Below, one piece after another: positions 33,522-44,230 of a DNA stretch of 64,000 nt (position 1 is its first letter; every line of letters starts with the position of its first letter). The notes under the pieces were generated by a model. The model saw nothing but the letters and a program-made list of their open reading frames with translations, searched no databases and had not been told where the DNA came from. The DNA is from Bedellia somnulentella. Taxonomy: Eukaryota; Arthropoda; Insecta; Lepidoptera; Bedelliidae. The stretch lies in contig OY755173.1 of assembly GCA_963576735.1 (NCBI GenBank), positions 6,294,873 to 6,358,872 of the forward strand, given 5' to 3'. Position numbers and translations under genes: made by a program.

Positions 33522-33791
33522 AATAAAGAATAAATAAAGGAAAGAAAAATTTCGACACAGGCGGGAATCGAACCCGCGACCTCGGGTATACGCCCTATAA
33601 TTTAATGATAATTATAGTTAAAATATAATGATAGTTAGGCGTTTTCAACATTTGCATTCTATCTGAAAAGGTAGACAAGTGGCCTTCCGAATCAGTTAAA
33701 AATTCGGAGGTAGATTCCCGCCTGTGTCGAAAATTTTTCTTTCCTTTATTTATTCTTTATTTATTAGTAATATTATTAGTAATATTAGTAA
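33522..33791. repeat. Foldback/tRNA-like SINE pair, split by a Helitron
   Basis: Left arm (AAATAAAGGAAAGAAAAATT, CAGGCGGGAATCGAACCCGC at 33522-33580) pairs with right arm (TTCCCGCCTGTGTCGAAAAT then TTTCCTTTATTTATTC at 33714-33766). The tRNA-like T arm and CGGGTATACGCCC lie in the left part. The family end AATCCCCACATGAGG reappears at 34770-34785, directly after the Helitron, showing that the Helitron inserted into it. Confidence 0.6.
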
Positions 33792-34608
33792 CTAGTGGAT
33801 CGTCCCAGCTTCGCACGGGTAGCGTTGTTTTTTTAAATATCTGAGGTTTCTTTCTTCAGTCACTGCTCAAGCATTGTGAAATTCAGCGCAATGTTTTCAA
33901 TTTATTAAATTTATAGCACTCCCTAAACAGTGTAGTTTGGTGATTTTTAATGCGCTTTAATGAGCGGTTCAGTATTTCCGTTTAATAGAAAATTTTGGAA
34001 TAAAACGCTATGAAGTATTTATAACAATCTAAAAAATAAATCATTACGTGTTGTAGGATGCTACTACTGGCGCCATCTAGTATGTTATATGTAAATTAGT
34101 AACGATTCGGTTTTGGTCACGGGCGCGATGGCTTGTTTTATGTATAATTTCGGTGTTTCTCTACCGATTTCTATGATTCTTTTTTTATTGAATAGGTAAT
34201 AATGTCACCTTTTTTAAATTAGGGATGAATGAGAGGTTTACAAACGTAAGAGTAAACAAATATAATCAGAATGTTCCGAACTGCTAAGCTATCAGAAATT
34301 ACACGTGTTATTGTGAGTCAACTGTAAAAGATAGACATAAACTGTTGAGGATTTTTTTTAGATAATTTTATGAAGAATATTTCCGTCATACATTATTTCT
34401 ATGTAAGTTTAACCATTAAGGCTGCACACGCGATGGAAGCTTAAAAAATGTAGTAACTTCTCCCGTTTTCCCAAAATTTCCCAAAATTCCCCTTTACTAC
34501 TCTGCTGGAAAGTATACAAAAACCTGCCCAGGAGTACGGAGAATAATTGTACCAAGTTTCGTTAAAATCCGTCGAGTAGTTTTTGTTTCCATAAGGAACA
34601 TACAAACC

Positions 34609-34650
<42 letters not shown>

Positions 34651-34769
34651 AATTTTACTGATTGCATTTTTGGCATCAGTATCGATCCCTAATCACCACC
34701 TGATAGTTATTTTGAAAATATATTTCATGTACAGAATTGACCTCTCTACAGATTTATTATAAGTATAGA
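33792..34769 (-). mobile_element. Nonautonomous Helitron, 978 bp
   Basis: On the minus strand it starts TCTATACTTATAATAAATCT and ends with a CCCGTGCGAAGCTGGG hairpin, 10-12 bases of spacer, then CTAG. It sits between A and T of the host with no duplication, the Helitron mode of insertion. It includes a GACA microsatellite at 34611-34648. No open frame of note. A sister copy is at 47290-48265. Confidence 0.85.
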
Positions 34770-34864
34770 TAATCCCCACATGAGGTTTTCATTAACAAAA
34801 AGATTTAAACTATTTTTCACGTGCTTCAAAGGCGTGTATTTCAGTTTTTTTGTACTATATTTAT

Positions 34865-35103
34865 TACATACATATACTCACGGCTATTAATCCCTAGTAG
34901 GGGTCGCCAAAGCTAAGGAATCAGAAATTCCTCAGCCACTTTTGGAAGTTGCATGGGCAAAGGATGGTAAAATAAGGTTGTTGGTGATGGGTCTCCAACC
35001 GCATCGCCCAAAAATCCCTTAAAAGTTCCAATACCGTTATTCGCCTCTTACGTACACCCACCGGCTGAAATGGGTTAGTGCTACTCTAAGCCGACACTAC
35101 ACA
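34865..35103 (-). repeat. Family A repeat, full-length copy
   Basis: Tail and stem-loop at left, GTAGTGTCGGCTTAGAGTAG at right; well preserved. Confidence 0.75.
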
Positions 35104-35334
35104 ACACTATATTTATTATATTGTTATATATTAGCTGTCGTAATGTGTACTTTCTAGGCCTTCAGTCAGCCTTTGGTAGTATATAGGTAAATTAGTTTAC
35201 GGTATCTATTGGTTAAACACTGGTTTCAAGTTCAGACATACATCAACGCCTTACTTTTGAACAGCACAATACGTTCTCATGACACATTGCTTTGGACAAG
35301 CCTTTTAATTTTTGAGAGCAAATCGTTTCATAAA

Positions 35335-35420
35335 AACATACAGACAAACACTCACTCCATAAGTTGGCATTGGGGTATGCACTAGATAGAAACTATCGAT
35401 CGTCATTCTTAAAATCCTCT
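35335..35420 (-). repeat. Diverged EN/RT LINE tail
   Basis: ACTCACTCCATAAGTTGGCA then AACTATCGATCGTCATTC resembles the LINE terminus. Confidence 0.4.
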
Positions 35421-36311
35421 TGGGCTTAATAAAAAAAATCATAATTTATATTAAGGATTTTGTAGCTTAACGACGAAAAGACGAATTACTCGCAGGTTTG
35501 TATATTTTATTTATTCCGGTATTCATCAAACCATTCCATTGAAATATTTCAGACTGATATCATTCGCTACCCGCAATCTCAATAGACCTTTATTTTTCAG
35601 ATAATTTGCTCAAATAGACAGGCGTCCGAAGTAAGATCATTTCTATTACATATCTATTGATTTATACATAACGGTGATTGATATGATAATATACACAGTA
35701 TGTCATCATTGATGGTACGAAATCTTAATCATAGTTAAGGGTTTAAGGTCCATATTACTTATATTATAACATTTATAACTTATGATATACTTTTTTTAAA
35801 ATAATTATGTTTGGTTCAGAAGTTTTGTTTATTTCTCTGCCGCCACATTTCTAGAAGATATAACATGCGATAAGACAATATTTTTCATCGATATTTAGTG
35901 TCGCCTCGAGTGTTTGTAAATTTCACTGATAAATAGTCCACTATACAAATAGCTTAACAATATAACGTTATGCGGACTTATTTAATTCACATAATTTATA
36001 AAAATCAGTGTTTCGTCATGAAGATTTGACTTTTGTGTTTGTTTTGTTTTGATTTGTTTAAAACCTTTTTAATTTTCATGAAAATCGAATCCACCAGAGA
36101 TGCGCTTTCCTACCATACGGGCTATGTTATGTTGTTATGGTGGACCGATAACTCGCGTAATACAATAAGTTTAAAAAACTTGCCTAAGTTTTCCTGAATT
36201 TATAATTCGGTTGAAAATACGGTCACTTGGCAGCTATAGTATTTTAATTCATAAGTAATTCTTCGACATTTATACTCCTACTCGCCATTTAAAAAGATAT
36301 ATTAATATTTA
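35421..36311. other. Intergenic, unassigned
   Basis: No gene or repeat recognised up to the left LTR; the last four bases (TTTA, 36308-36311) are the left target-site duplication of the LTR element. Confidence 0.35.
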
Positions 36312-37461
36312 TATAACGTATTATTTCTAGTGAAATAAAAGATTGTTGTTGCTCTGAAAGAGATTCAAAACTTTTATTAAAAATATTCCTATCTAATTAA
36401 CTTTACATGCTCATTACAACAAATTAACTTACCTGAAAGAGAAACAACACATAAAGCTATTATTCCACTTAAATATTATTTTATCATAAACTAGCGATCC
36501 GCCCCGGCTTCGCACGGGTGCAATGCAAAATATACCTACTACAGAATGTCCTTATGCACAACGTTCACAGCTTTTTTGTCATTAGCCAATACTCAAGTCT
36601 TAATGGAAGAAATACCAAGAAATATGGTTTTAAGCTAATCCTATCTAACCTAATGTACTTACAATACTACTAATAAAAATTAAAAGATAATCAACAACAA
36701 AAGATACTTATTCTATTCAGTTTAATTAATACTTGATATTTTCCTCGCTAGAGAGCTCCGATAAACGCGTGCGATCGCTGCAAATCATAAATTGCTATAA
36801 GGCGAAGCCGCCCGGCGCAAACAACTACGACCCTGCATTTTAAATTTGTAATATCTTCGGTAATATTCACTTAAATTACATGCTGTAAAAAGCATATTGA
36901 TCTATAATAAATGCACAATTTATTTAAGGTACTTAATTGGATAAGGATTAATGCTGTATTGTTTAAAATCACTTCGTAAATTACCATTTTTTAGTAAAGA
37001 ATAAAAATGGTTATGCTGGGTTATCCCTAAGAGATAGACATATACCATCGCGTACTTTTTTGTTGAACTTTTTAAGGTGAACAATACTGTAGTACATTAT
37101 TTTGGTCTATCTCGTAGGGTTCAGCCAGCGTTTGCAATATAAACGCAAAAAAACGTGCTTATTTACGACATCACATTAAAAACCTTTAAATTTATCAGTG
37201 TTTCTCTACTATATTATGCATTTATTATACATACAAACCTTCCTTTAGAATCACTCTATCTATTAAAAAAAACCGCATCAAAATCCGTTGCGTAGTTTTA
37301 AAGATCTAAGCATACATACGGACATACAGCGAAAGCGACTTTGTTTTATACTATGTATTGATTATCAAATATGAAATTGTTTACAAAATGACAATAATTA
37401 AAATTTGACACTACACAACACATACGGTGACAGCCGCCAAACCAAGTGTCAATATTTTACA
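36312..37461 (-). repeat. 3' LTR, interrupted by a Helitron
   Basis: The halves 36312-36490 and 37362-37461 add to 279 bp and match the 5' LTR except for one base near 36370 (C here, G there). Confidence 0.9.
36491..37361 (-). mobile_element. Nonautonomous Helitron inside the LTR, 871 bp
   Basis: On the minus strand it runs from TCAATACATAG to a CCCGTGCGAAGCCGGG hairpin and CTAG. The intact 5' LTR gives the empty site: insertion fell exactly between A (36490) and T (37362) with nothing duplicated or lost. It belongs to a different subfamily from the copies at 33792 and 47290. Confidence 0.88.
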
Positions 37462-37533
37462 TCTCCCCCCCTAACCGAGTAGGAACCTACGAATTATATA
37501 TTTTAAATATTTTTATCAGATATTGTTATTAGT

Positions 37534-38490
37534 TTACACTTGATCAAAAAATGGTAACAATTTCGTTATATGAAAAATATTAGATTCACTTTTTTTATGA
37601 CCTGTATTTAGTTTATAAATTGAATTTGATATTTTTTCTATTATCTCATATGGACCTATTTTTATCTCATCTAGTTTCTTCCGATTTAATTTATTTCCGT
37701 TCTCAACATAAACCAAATCTCCAACATTAAAATTTCTATATATTCTATTTTTATCAATTTTTTTTTTATTATAGTCATGTGATTTTATGCTGTTTTCTAA
37801 AGCTATTTTCCTATCCTGTATTAGCGTATTGTTCGCATTATAATCCTTTAATTCAATAGGCAATGAATTAATTATGTTCCCTTCCATTAAATATTTAGGG
37901 GCGAATCCGGTGACTGTGTGTTCTGTTTCATTATATCGTGCAGTGCACTCATGCGCAACGGTAGTCCATGCAATTTTATTTTTCCTTTCATTTAACCTAC
38001 ATCGAATTTTATTAACAAGTGTTTGGTTTAACCGCTCGTTTAATCCGTTTGAAAATGGCGCATTAACTGCAGTGAAAACAATCGGTATATTTTGTTTATA
38101 TAAAAAGTTTTTAAATTCTTTAGAATTAATTCCCGGGTATTGATCCGTTAGGATCATACCTATTTTATGATCTAAAGATACTTTTTGTATAAGTTTAATG
38201 AAATCATTTGCGTTTTGAGTTCTTGAAGTCAATATATAAGCGAATCTTGTAAAATGGTCAACCAAGAGATGCAAGTACGTTTTTGTGGAACGTGAGCCGC
38301 CGAATCCTCCTATAGTATCTATGGACATTATTTTAAACGGTTCGGTAGCCGGTCCTAAGTGAGACATCAGACCAAATTTGTCTTTATTTCTCGACTTATT
38401 TTTTATACATATTTCACAAGAATCGCAGATTTTCTTTATATTTTGTTTTAAGTTTTTTGCTGTATAATATGGTTGTATTTTTTTTATCAT
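37534..38490 (-). CDS. Retrotransposon integrase (pol, C-terminal frame)
   Basis: 318 codons. A CDSCEIC zinc-finger half is at residues 22-28. The catalytic core has Asp58 (SIDTIGG), Asp116 (LTDQYPG) and Glu152 (NERLNQ), the D-D-35-E spacing of retroelement integrases, with a GLNERLNQTL helix. The C-terminal part (YVENGNKLNRKKLDEIKIGPYEI) resembles a chromodomain-free GPF/Y-type module. It would insert cDNA in the nucleus. The ATG is internal: the frame is the continuation of the RT/RNase H frame after a one-base discrepancy in a T-run near 38508-38520, so as it stands integrase is not joined to pol. Confidence 0.88.
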   Translation of the reverse strand: MIKKIQPYYTAKNLKQNIKKICDSCEICIKNKSRNKDKFGLMSHLGPATEPFKIMSIDTIGGFGGSRSTKTYLHLLVDHFTRFAYILTSRTQNANDFIKLIQKVSLDHKIGMILTDQYPGINSKEFKNFLYKQNIPIVFTAVNAPFSNGLNERLNQTLVNKIRCRLNERKNKIAWTTVAHECTARYNETEHTVTGFAPKYLMEGNIINSLPIELKDYNANNTLIQDRKIALENSIKSHDYNKKKIDKNRIYRNFNVGDLVYVENGNKLNRKKLDEIKIGPYEIIEKISNSIYKLNTGHKKSESNIFHITKLLPFFDQV

Positions 38491-38501
38491 TTGTCCTGTT
38501 C

Positions 38502-40589
38502 CTAAATGACAAAAAAATAATGTATATTTTTTATCATTTTTTTACTTAAGTCTTCTGTTAGTATAATTTTTTCTTTTTTTCGTATTTTCTTAAAATAAAT
38601 ATTATTTTTTAATACTAATCGGTCTTTATTTTTTTCGATATTTTTATTTTTTTCTTGATCGGATTTAATATCTTTTAGATTTATAAAATTTATTAGTTTT
38701 CGTCCTTCAATTAGATTATCACTAGGTTCTAATACTGGATTCCTAATTAAAGTATCAGCTTCTATGTTATATTTTCCTGGAGAATAAACTACTTCAAAAT
38801 TAAACTGAGATAAGTAATAAGTGAGATCTCCTAACTCTTCGTCTGGTCTTGATTTAATGTTCATTTTTTCAAGAGGTTTATGATCCGAGAAAACTGTGAA
38901 TTTCATACCTATAAGCCAATGTTGCCAATATTTCACCGCTTCTTTTATAGCTAAACATTCAAGATATATAGCCTTTTTTTTCTTTTGAGTGTCATTTAAT
39001 TTCCTAGAAAAGTATGCACATGGTTTTTCTTCACCATTAACTTGAGTTTGTTTAAGTACAGCGCCTATACCGAGAATACTAGCATCTGTGTAAATATATA
39101 TTGGTAATTCTGGATTAAAAATGGCCAATATTGGTTTTGAACATAAAAGTTGTTTTATTTTATTAAAGGAATCTTGGCATTCTTCTGTCCAAATGAAAGG
39201 TTTTTCCTTACGCAAAAGATTATGTAAAGGATCTAATATTATTGATATATTTTGTATATATTTTCCATAGAAGTTTATTTTACCTAAAAATTTACGTACA
39301 TTTTTTTGTGTTTTTGGGACTGGAAAATCTTTAATGGCAACCAAATTATCATTGAGTGGAGTAATCGTATTATCTTTAATTATGTGACCTAAATATTTAA
39401 CTGAATCTTGTGCGAATTCGCATTTTGTAAATTTTAATCTAAATCCTTCTTTTGAAATGGCCTCTAGGAGTAGTGATACATGTTTTATATGCTCTGTAAA
39501 TGTCTTTGAATAAATCAAAATATCGTCAATGAAATTTACTGTAAAGTCTGTTAATTTATGTTTTCTGATTATACTACTAAGTACTCTTTGGAAAATGGCC
39601 GGGGATGTCTTTAACCCGAACGGTAAACAGGCCCACTGGTAATGCCCTTCTTGGGTAACGAAAGCTGTTTTCGGTCTGTCTGTGAGCCTTAAGGGGATAG
39701 CCCAAAAAGCAGAATTGATGTCTAGTTTTGTATAAAATTTACAGTTTCTTGTTTTCACCATCAAGTCTTCTATCAATGGAAATGGTTGCGACTGAGGAAC
39801 TACTATTTTATTTAATTCGCGGAAATCAATACACAATCTAGTTTTTTTTCCTTCTTCCTTTTTATAAGCTAGGGTTACTGGGGCAGCAAAAGGACTATAA
39901 GACTCTTCGATCAAACCTTTTTCTAATAATTTTAATATCTGATGTTCTATTTCCTGTTTATCTTGAATAGTGCATCTATAGGGTCTTTTAGCACAATATC
40001 TGTCAACTAATAAATCAATATGAGCTTCATAACCGTTTACCATCCCAATATCATACTTATCTTTTGCAAAAAGTGACTTATATTTGTTAATCAGTTTATC
40101 TATTTCGGACCGTTCCATATAGCTAAGGTGGTTTACTGTAATATTAAAACTATCAACATTAACGTGCTCATTAAAGTTTATCTCATTTTTATTTTCAGTG
40201 TAATATTTGTTTTTAGTTTCATCATAAACTTTATTTTCTTTTTTACCCGTATAGCCAGGAATTGTTATAATATTTTCTTCATTAAATGAATTGTTTTGTA
40301 ATATTTCTTTCTTACCCGTATAGCCAGGAATTGTTATTATATTTTCTTCATTAAATGAAGTGTTTTGTAATATTTCTAGTCTATCATTTTGTATAAGATG
40401 AAATTTTTTTATGCAGTCTAATCCTATCAAAAAATCATAGTCGAAGTTTTCTTTATCTATAACAAAAATATTCATGTATTGGACCATATCGTATATTTGT
40501 ATTTTTAAATTTACTATACCCGTTGATTTTTTTACGCCATTAATAGTTTTTAAGTTCTGGTTATTATTATTAGTTAAATTATTTTTCAA
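38502..40589 (-). CDS. Retrotransposon protease C-terminus, reverse transcriptase and RNase H (pol)
   Basis: 695 codons from the first ATG; the open frame extends upstream to the gag overlap. Protease C-terminal motif FLIGLDCI is at residues 53-60. RT spans about 195-400: Asp290 (KLDINSAFW), PFGLKTSP (323-330) and FIDD (353-356) as the catalytic box. RNase H has TDAS (Asp502), YLECLAIKEA (Glu544) and SDHKPL (Asp569). Residues 72-94 and 95-117 are a tandem duplication (69 bp). The protease active-site triplet upstream of this ATG reads D-S-W (40634-40626) where the family has D-S/T-G, probably inactivating. The frame ends prematurely at the integrase boundary. Confidence 0.9.
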   Translation of the reverse strand: MKNNLTNNNNQNLKTINGVKKSTGIVNLKIQIYDMVQYMNIFVIDKENFDYDFLIGLDCIKKFHLIQNDRLEILQNTSFNEENIITIPGYTGKKEILQNNSFNEENIITIPGYTGKKENKVYDETKNKYYTENKNEINFNEHVNVDSFNITVNHLSYMERSEIDKLINKYKSLFAKDKYDIGMVNGYEAHIDLLVDRYCAKRPYRCTIQDKQEIEHQILKLLEKGLIEESYSPFAAPVTLAYKKEEGKKTRLCIDFRELNKIVVPQSQPFPLIEDLMVKTRNCKFYTKLDINSAFWAIPLRLTDRPKTAFVTQEGHYQWACLPFGLKTSPAIFQRVLSSIIRKHKLTDFTVNFIDDILIYSKTFTEHIKHVSLLLEAISKEGFRLKFTKCEFAQDSVKYLGHIIKDNTITPLNDNLVAIKDFPVPKTQKNVRKFLGKINFYGKYIQNISIILDPLHNLLRKEKPFIWTEECQDSFNKIKQLLCSKPILAIFNPELPIYIYTDASILGIGAVLKQTQVNGEEKPCAYFSRKLNDTQKKKKAIYLECLAIKEAVKYWQHWLIGMKFTVFSDHKPLEKMNIKSRPDEELGDLTYYLSQFNFEVVYSPGKYNIEADTLIRNPVLEPSDNLIEGRKLINFINLKDIKSDQEKNKNIEKNKDRLVLKNNIYFKKIRKKEKIILTEDLSKKMIKNIHYFFVI

Positions 40590-40699
40590 AGATAAATATT
40601 TAGAATTTATTAAGGAAACATTTGACCATGAGTCATAAATTCCTAATGCTTCTATTTTATCATTTATGAGTAATTTAACTTTTATTAATGGCGATATAT

Positions 40700-41778
40700 C
40701 TAGTTTTTTGGATTCATATCATTTAATTCTACTTCTAATTCTGAGTTATTAATATGTCTGACAATCTGGTCTCTCTTTGGTCTGTAATTGTTTTTATACT
40801 TATACCAGCAAACTGACTCCGGATGATATCGATTTGGTTTATTTTCTTCCTCACATATCTTGCAAGGCTTGTTTTCTTCCTTTTCTTTTGTTTTTTTTCG
40901 TAATTTCCCATGTTCTTTTCAACAGGCTTCTTGTTTACTAAATGTTCTAAGCTGCGAATGCTATTAAACAATCCTTCCGTTTCCTTGAGATCATTTCGGT
41001 CAATTTTGTCTGTTATAAAGTTTGGTAGTCCAGTAGCAATCAGGTCAATGAGGGTCGTTTTATCCATAAATTTATTCATTTCCAAAAGAAGACGTTCCTT
41101 TTTCAATGCATATTCTAGCAAAGTACCCTGTCTATATTTATATGACATAGCATACCTTATCGGGGTCCATCCTTTGTCTGCATATGTAACACAAAAACTT
41201 TTTTTCCATATCGACCAATCTGATTCTATTGTGTGTTTTATAAGCATTGAACCATACCAGTCTAAACAAGAATCTTCCAAAAACAACCGAAGGACTTCAA
41301 TTTTCCCAATATCTTGTGTAATTCCAACACGCACACATTCGGCCTCAAAGATAGCCATCCACTGGGATACATTTGATGACTTTTTGTTGAATTTATCGAT
41401 AACCATTTTCTCTATTGTATTTTTTACGTTCTGTGGTTTAGGTACGTCACTTTTAATTTCTAAAAAATTCTTGAGGATTTTTGTTAATATATCTTCAGAA
41501 ATACCATCAGTGGTTATTGATTCTGATGTTTGAGGTGTATCTTCCTGTAGCAAATATCCCTGAAATTGTATATTATGATCCTCATCCATGTAGACACCTT
41601 CTAATTCTTTAGTTATCGAAATCCATACTTTTCTGCTCTCATGTCTCCGATGTATTGAATCTTTCACTTTTTTGTACGCTGAAGTATTTATTAGTTCTTT
41701 ATGTAACGTTACTGGTTGTAATTTTTCTGGTAATAAAAACGTATTATTATCTTTATCCATTAATGATGTAACGCACAT
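40700..41778 (-). CDS. Retrotransposon Gag, frameshifted near its C-terminus
   Basis: The upstream frame runs 41778-40735 (347 codons), starting about 95 bp inside the 5' LTR. Residues about 130-280 show the capsid-like pattern (SQWMAIFEAECVRVGI, FLEDSCLDWYGSM, YKYRQGTLLEYALKKERLLL, LIATGLPNFI). A Lys-rich stretch precedes a CCHC zinc knuckle of spacing C-x2-C-x9-H-x4-C at 40864-40808, but in a different frame. An indel in the A-run near 40895-40903 is the likely cause. That second frame ends at TAG 40702-40700. Gag packages the RNA into virus-like particles in retrotransposition. Confidence 0.8.
40703..40709 (-). promoter_or_regulatory. Predicted -1 ribosomal frameshift site (A AAA AAC) at the gag end
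   Basis: On the minus strand the heptamer A-AAA-AAC sits directly before the TAG (40702-40700) that ends the zinc-knuckle frame. A slip of -1 there enters the protease/pol frame. This is the classical X XXY YYZ arrangement for Gag-Pol expression. Downstream RNA structure was not evaluated. Confidence 0.65.
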
Positions 41779-41873
41779 TATATTACTTTTTTTATCTTCG
41801 CTTGCTTTAATTATAAATTCAAACCTTATTTTTTACATTTTTAGTTTCAGCAATAGCTGTAGATGTGTTGTTT

Positions 41874-42152
41874 TATAACGTATTATTTCTAGTGAAATAA
41901 AAGATTGTTGTTGCTCTGAAAGAGATTGAAAACTTTTATTAAAAATATTCCTATCTAATTAACTTTACATGCTCATTACAACAAATTAACTTACCTGAAA
42001 GAGAAACAACACATAAAGCTATTATTCCACTTAAATATTATTTTATCATAAATTATCAAATATGAAATTGTTTACAAAATGACAATAATTAAAATTTGAC
42101 ACTACACAACACATACGGTGACAGCCGCCAAACCAAGTGTCAATATTTTACA
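41874..42152 (-). repeat. 5' LTR
   Basis: 279 bp, TGTAAAATATTGACACTTGG at its start (minus strand). Intact, and one mismatch from the 3' LTR. Confidence 0.92.
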
Positions 42153-42416
42153 TTTATAAAAGTATTTAAAAGTGAAATAAAATTATTAAGTACTGGTTTA
42201 TTACTTAATACTGGTGAAATAGGTACTAATTACTTAATACTGGTAAATTAAAATGAGCATCATTTTTAACTGTCGCAGCCCCTTACAGAAGTGATATGCC
42301 TGAAAACACAGCCGAAGAGTAACATGCTTATTTATTGTTGGGAAATTCTTTTTTTGTATAAAATGCATAGGAAATCAAGTATTTTTGGTATATCCTTGTG
42401 TATTTTCACTCAACTC

Positions 42417-42775
42417 AAACGTTCACGCTGAATATCCCCGAAAGGGGTTGGCAGAGGTGATAATACTTCTAATCACGTGACATTTTCACCTGGCGTTCTG
42501 AGTACCTACTCACGTTTCGCTTGGACAGTTTTTTCACTTGATAGAGGAGGGGGCAGACCTATTGCCGTTTTAGGATGAATACACTGTCACATGACAAATT
42601 ACAACTTAGGTATGTGGGTTTCCTCACGATGTTTTCACTCACCGTTAATAACCATGATAAATTAATCAAACATATGACTTTAGAAAGGACAAATTGGTGT
42701 AGGACCGACCCGGTGTTTGAACCCTGATCGTCTACTCGATATTCGGTGATCTACCCACAGAGCTATCACGGTTTT
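42417..42775 (-). mobile_element. tRNA-derived SINE, family B
   Basis: Full-length copy: tail and stem-loop (CCCGAAAGGGG) at left, TGTGGGTTTCCTCACGATGT in the middle and a tRNA-like end (GATAGCTCTGTGGGTAGATC, box B degraded) at right. Confidence 0.75.
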
Positions 42776-43404
42776 AAATTTTAAACGTTATAACTTATAC
42801 ACTAAATATATCTGTCGTGGCCATATCGTAGATTTGAACACATCGTGAAATGATCGATCATTTCATGAAATAGTCACATTTCATGATGTGGCCAACTTAA
42901 TTTGACCAGATCATAAAATCGTCAATGTTTCACGATTTAATCATCCACGCTTAGCCAGATCGTAGAATAGGGCGACCTGTGAAATGCGATCCAAACGAAA
43001 CGGTTTTTTAACATATAGCTCAGTTTTTTTCGTAATTTGCAAAGTACTCGAGAACCTTTTCGTCGAAAACTCTTTTGCAATCACTTTCTTCTTCGCGAAT
43101 AATCAACTTTTTTACTGCAAGAAATAACATTTTTTACATTGGCCGCCATCCTCACACATAAACAAAGCGTTTTCAGCGCCTCTACCGGTAATTGATGTGA
43201 CTAGTTTACGATATGACTAAATACAGATCCACATACATTTCTTGGCCGGTAAGGGCGTCGCTGTCATCAAAATTAGTATTGCCAGTAAATAAAATTTTAC
43301 CATTATAAGGGAAATAATTTTACATCATATAGGCTAATTTATTTATGTATTGAAATGTCCTAATAAAACAATTGAAATAAATTTTTATTCAATTAATAAC
43401 TAGG

Positions 43405-43653
43405 TGCTGTGTAGTGTTGGCTTAGAATAGCACTACCCCTTTTGCCGGTGGGTGTACGTAATAGGCGACTAACGGTATTGGGGCTTTTAAGAGACTCTTG
43501 GGCGATGCGGTTGGAGACCCATCACCAACAACCTTTATTTTACTATCTTTACCCCACTCAGCTTTCCAAAAGTGGCTGAGGAGTTTCTAATTTCCTAGCT
43601 CTGGCTACAACTTTTAGGGATTCACAGTCGTGAGTATATGTATGTATGTATGT
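43405..43653 (+). repeat. Family A repeat, full length, nested in the foldback element
   Basis: From GCTGTGTAGTGTTGGCTTAG to GTGAGTATATGTATGTATGT. Confidence 0.75.
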
Positions 43654-44094
43654 AATAATAGCTATTATTGCTAGTAAACCAGTTCGTCTTAATGTAAGCT
43701 AATACTATTTATTTATTTTTGCCCTTGTCTGGTATGCCTACCCGAATGACTGTGTATCCTAAATTTGCTGATCTTTCCTCTCAAATGTTGTCTGGGAGAG
43801 ATACTTTTAGCGATGACACTGCCAATTGTACTTCTCTGCAAACTGTTTCATTATTTTATACTCAAGGATTTGTTGTTTGTGTCACTCAGAGTTTAAAAAG
43901 TGGGCAACTACATAAAATCATTTTTTTAATCCTGTAAATCAGAGGCTTACCTTGTCGTGTATTGTCTTTTACATTCCATATTCACACATAGATCCCCTAA
44001 AAAGGTGGCACAGAAAAAATAATTCTAAACATTAGATATCGTTTGGGTCATTCATTTTGCTGGGTCAGTGAATTTATGGGCACTTTTCGATCGC

Positions 44095-44230
44095 TGTTAA
44101 CAGCCTTATATTTTTATATATATGTCAGACAGTTATGACTTAAGAAATTACACATTGGTACATCCCCGCATTAGGATTAGAACCCACGCATCAGTGTATA
44201 CGAAGTGAAATCTTATTCGGGAGCTATTCC
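44095..44230 (-). repeat. Family B SINE relic
   Basis: CATTGGTACATCCCCGCATT then AGGATTAGAACCCACGC matches the tRNA-like end of family B loosely. Confidence 0.4.

Larger units (their letters stand above)
36312..42152 (-). mobile_element. Ty3/gypsy-type LTR retrotransposon
   Basis: Two 279-bp direct repeats (TG...TA on the minus strand) bound it: the 5' LTR at 41874-42152 and the 3' LTR at 36312-36490 plus 37362-37461, split by a Helitron. A 4-bp TTTA direct repeat flanks it (36308-36311, 42153-42156). Gene order on the minus strand is gag, protease, reverse transcriptase, RNase H, integrase, the Ty3/gypsy order. There is no envelope gene. A polypurine tract (GGGGGGGAGA) directly precedes the 3' LTR. 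The LTRs differ by one substitution, so insertion is recent. Without the Helitron the element is 4,970 bp. No TGG-type tRNA primer site follows the 5' LTR. Confidence 0.93.

Noticed and set aside
40910..41533. 207-codon plus-strand open frame
   Set aside because: Antisense shadow of the retrotransposon gag.
36312..42152. Endogenous retrovirus with envelope
   Set aside because: Integrase is followed almost directly by the polypurine tract and LTR; no envelope frame exists.
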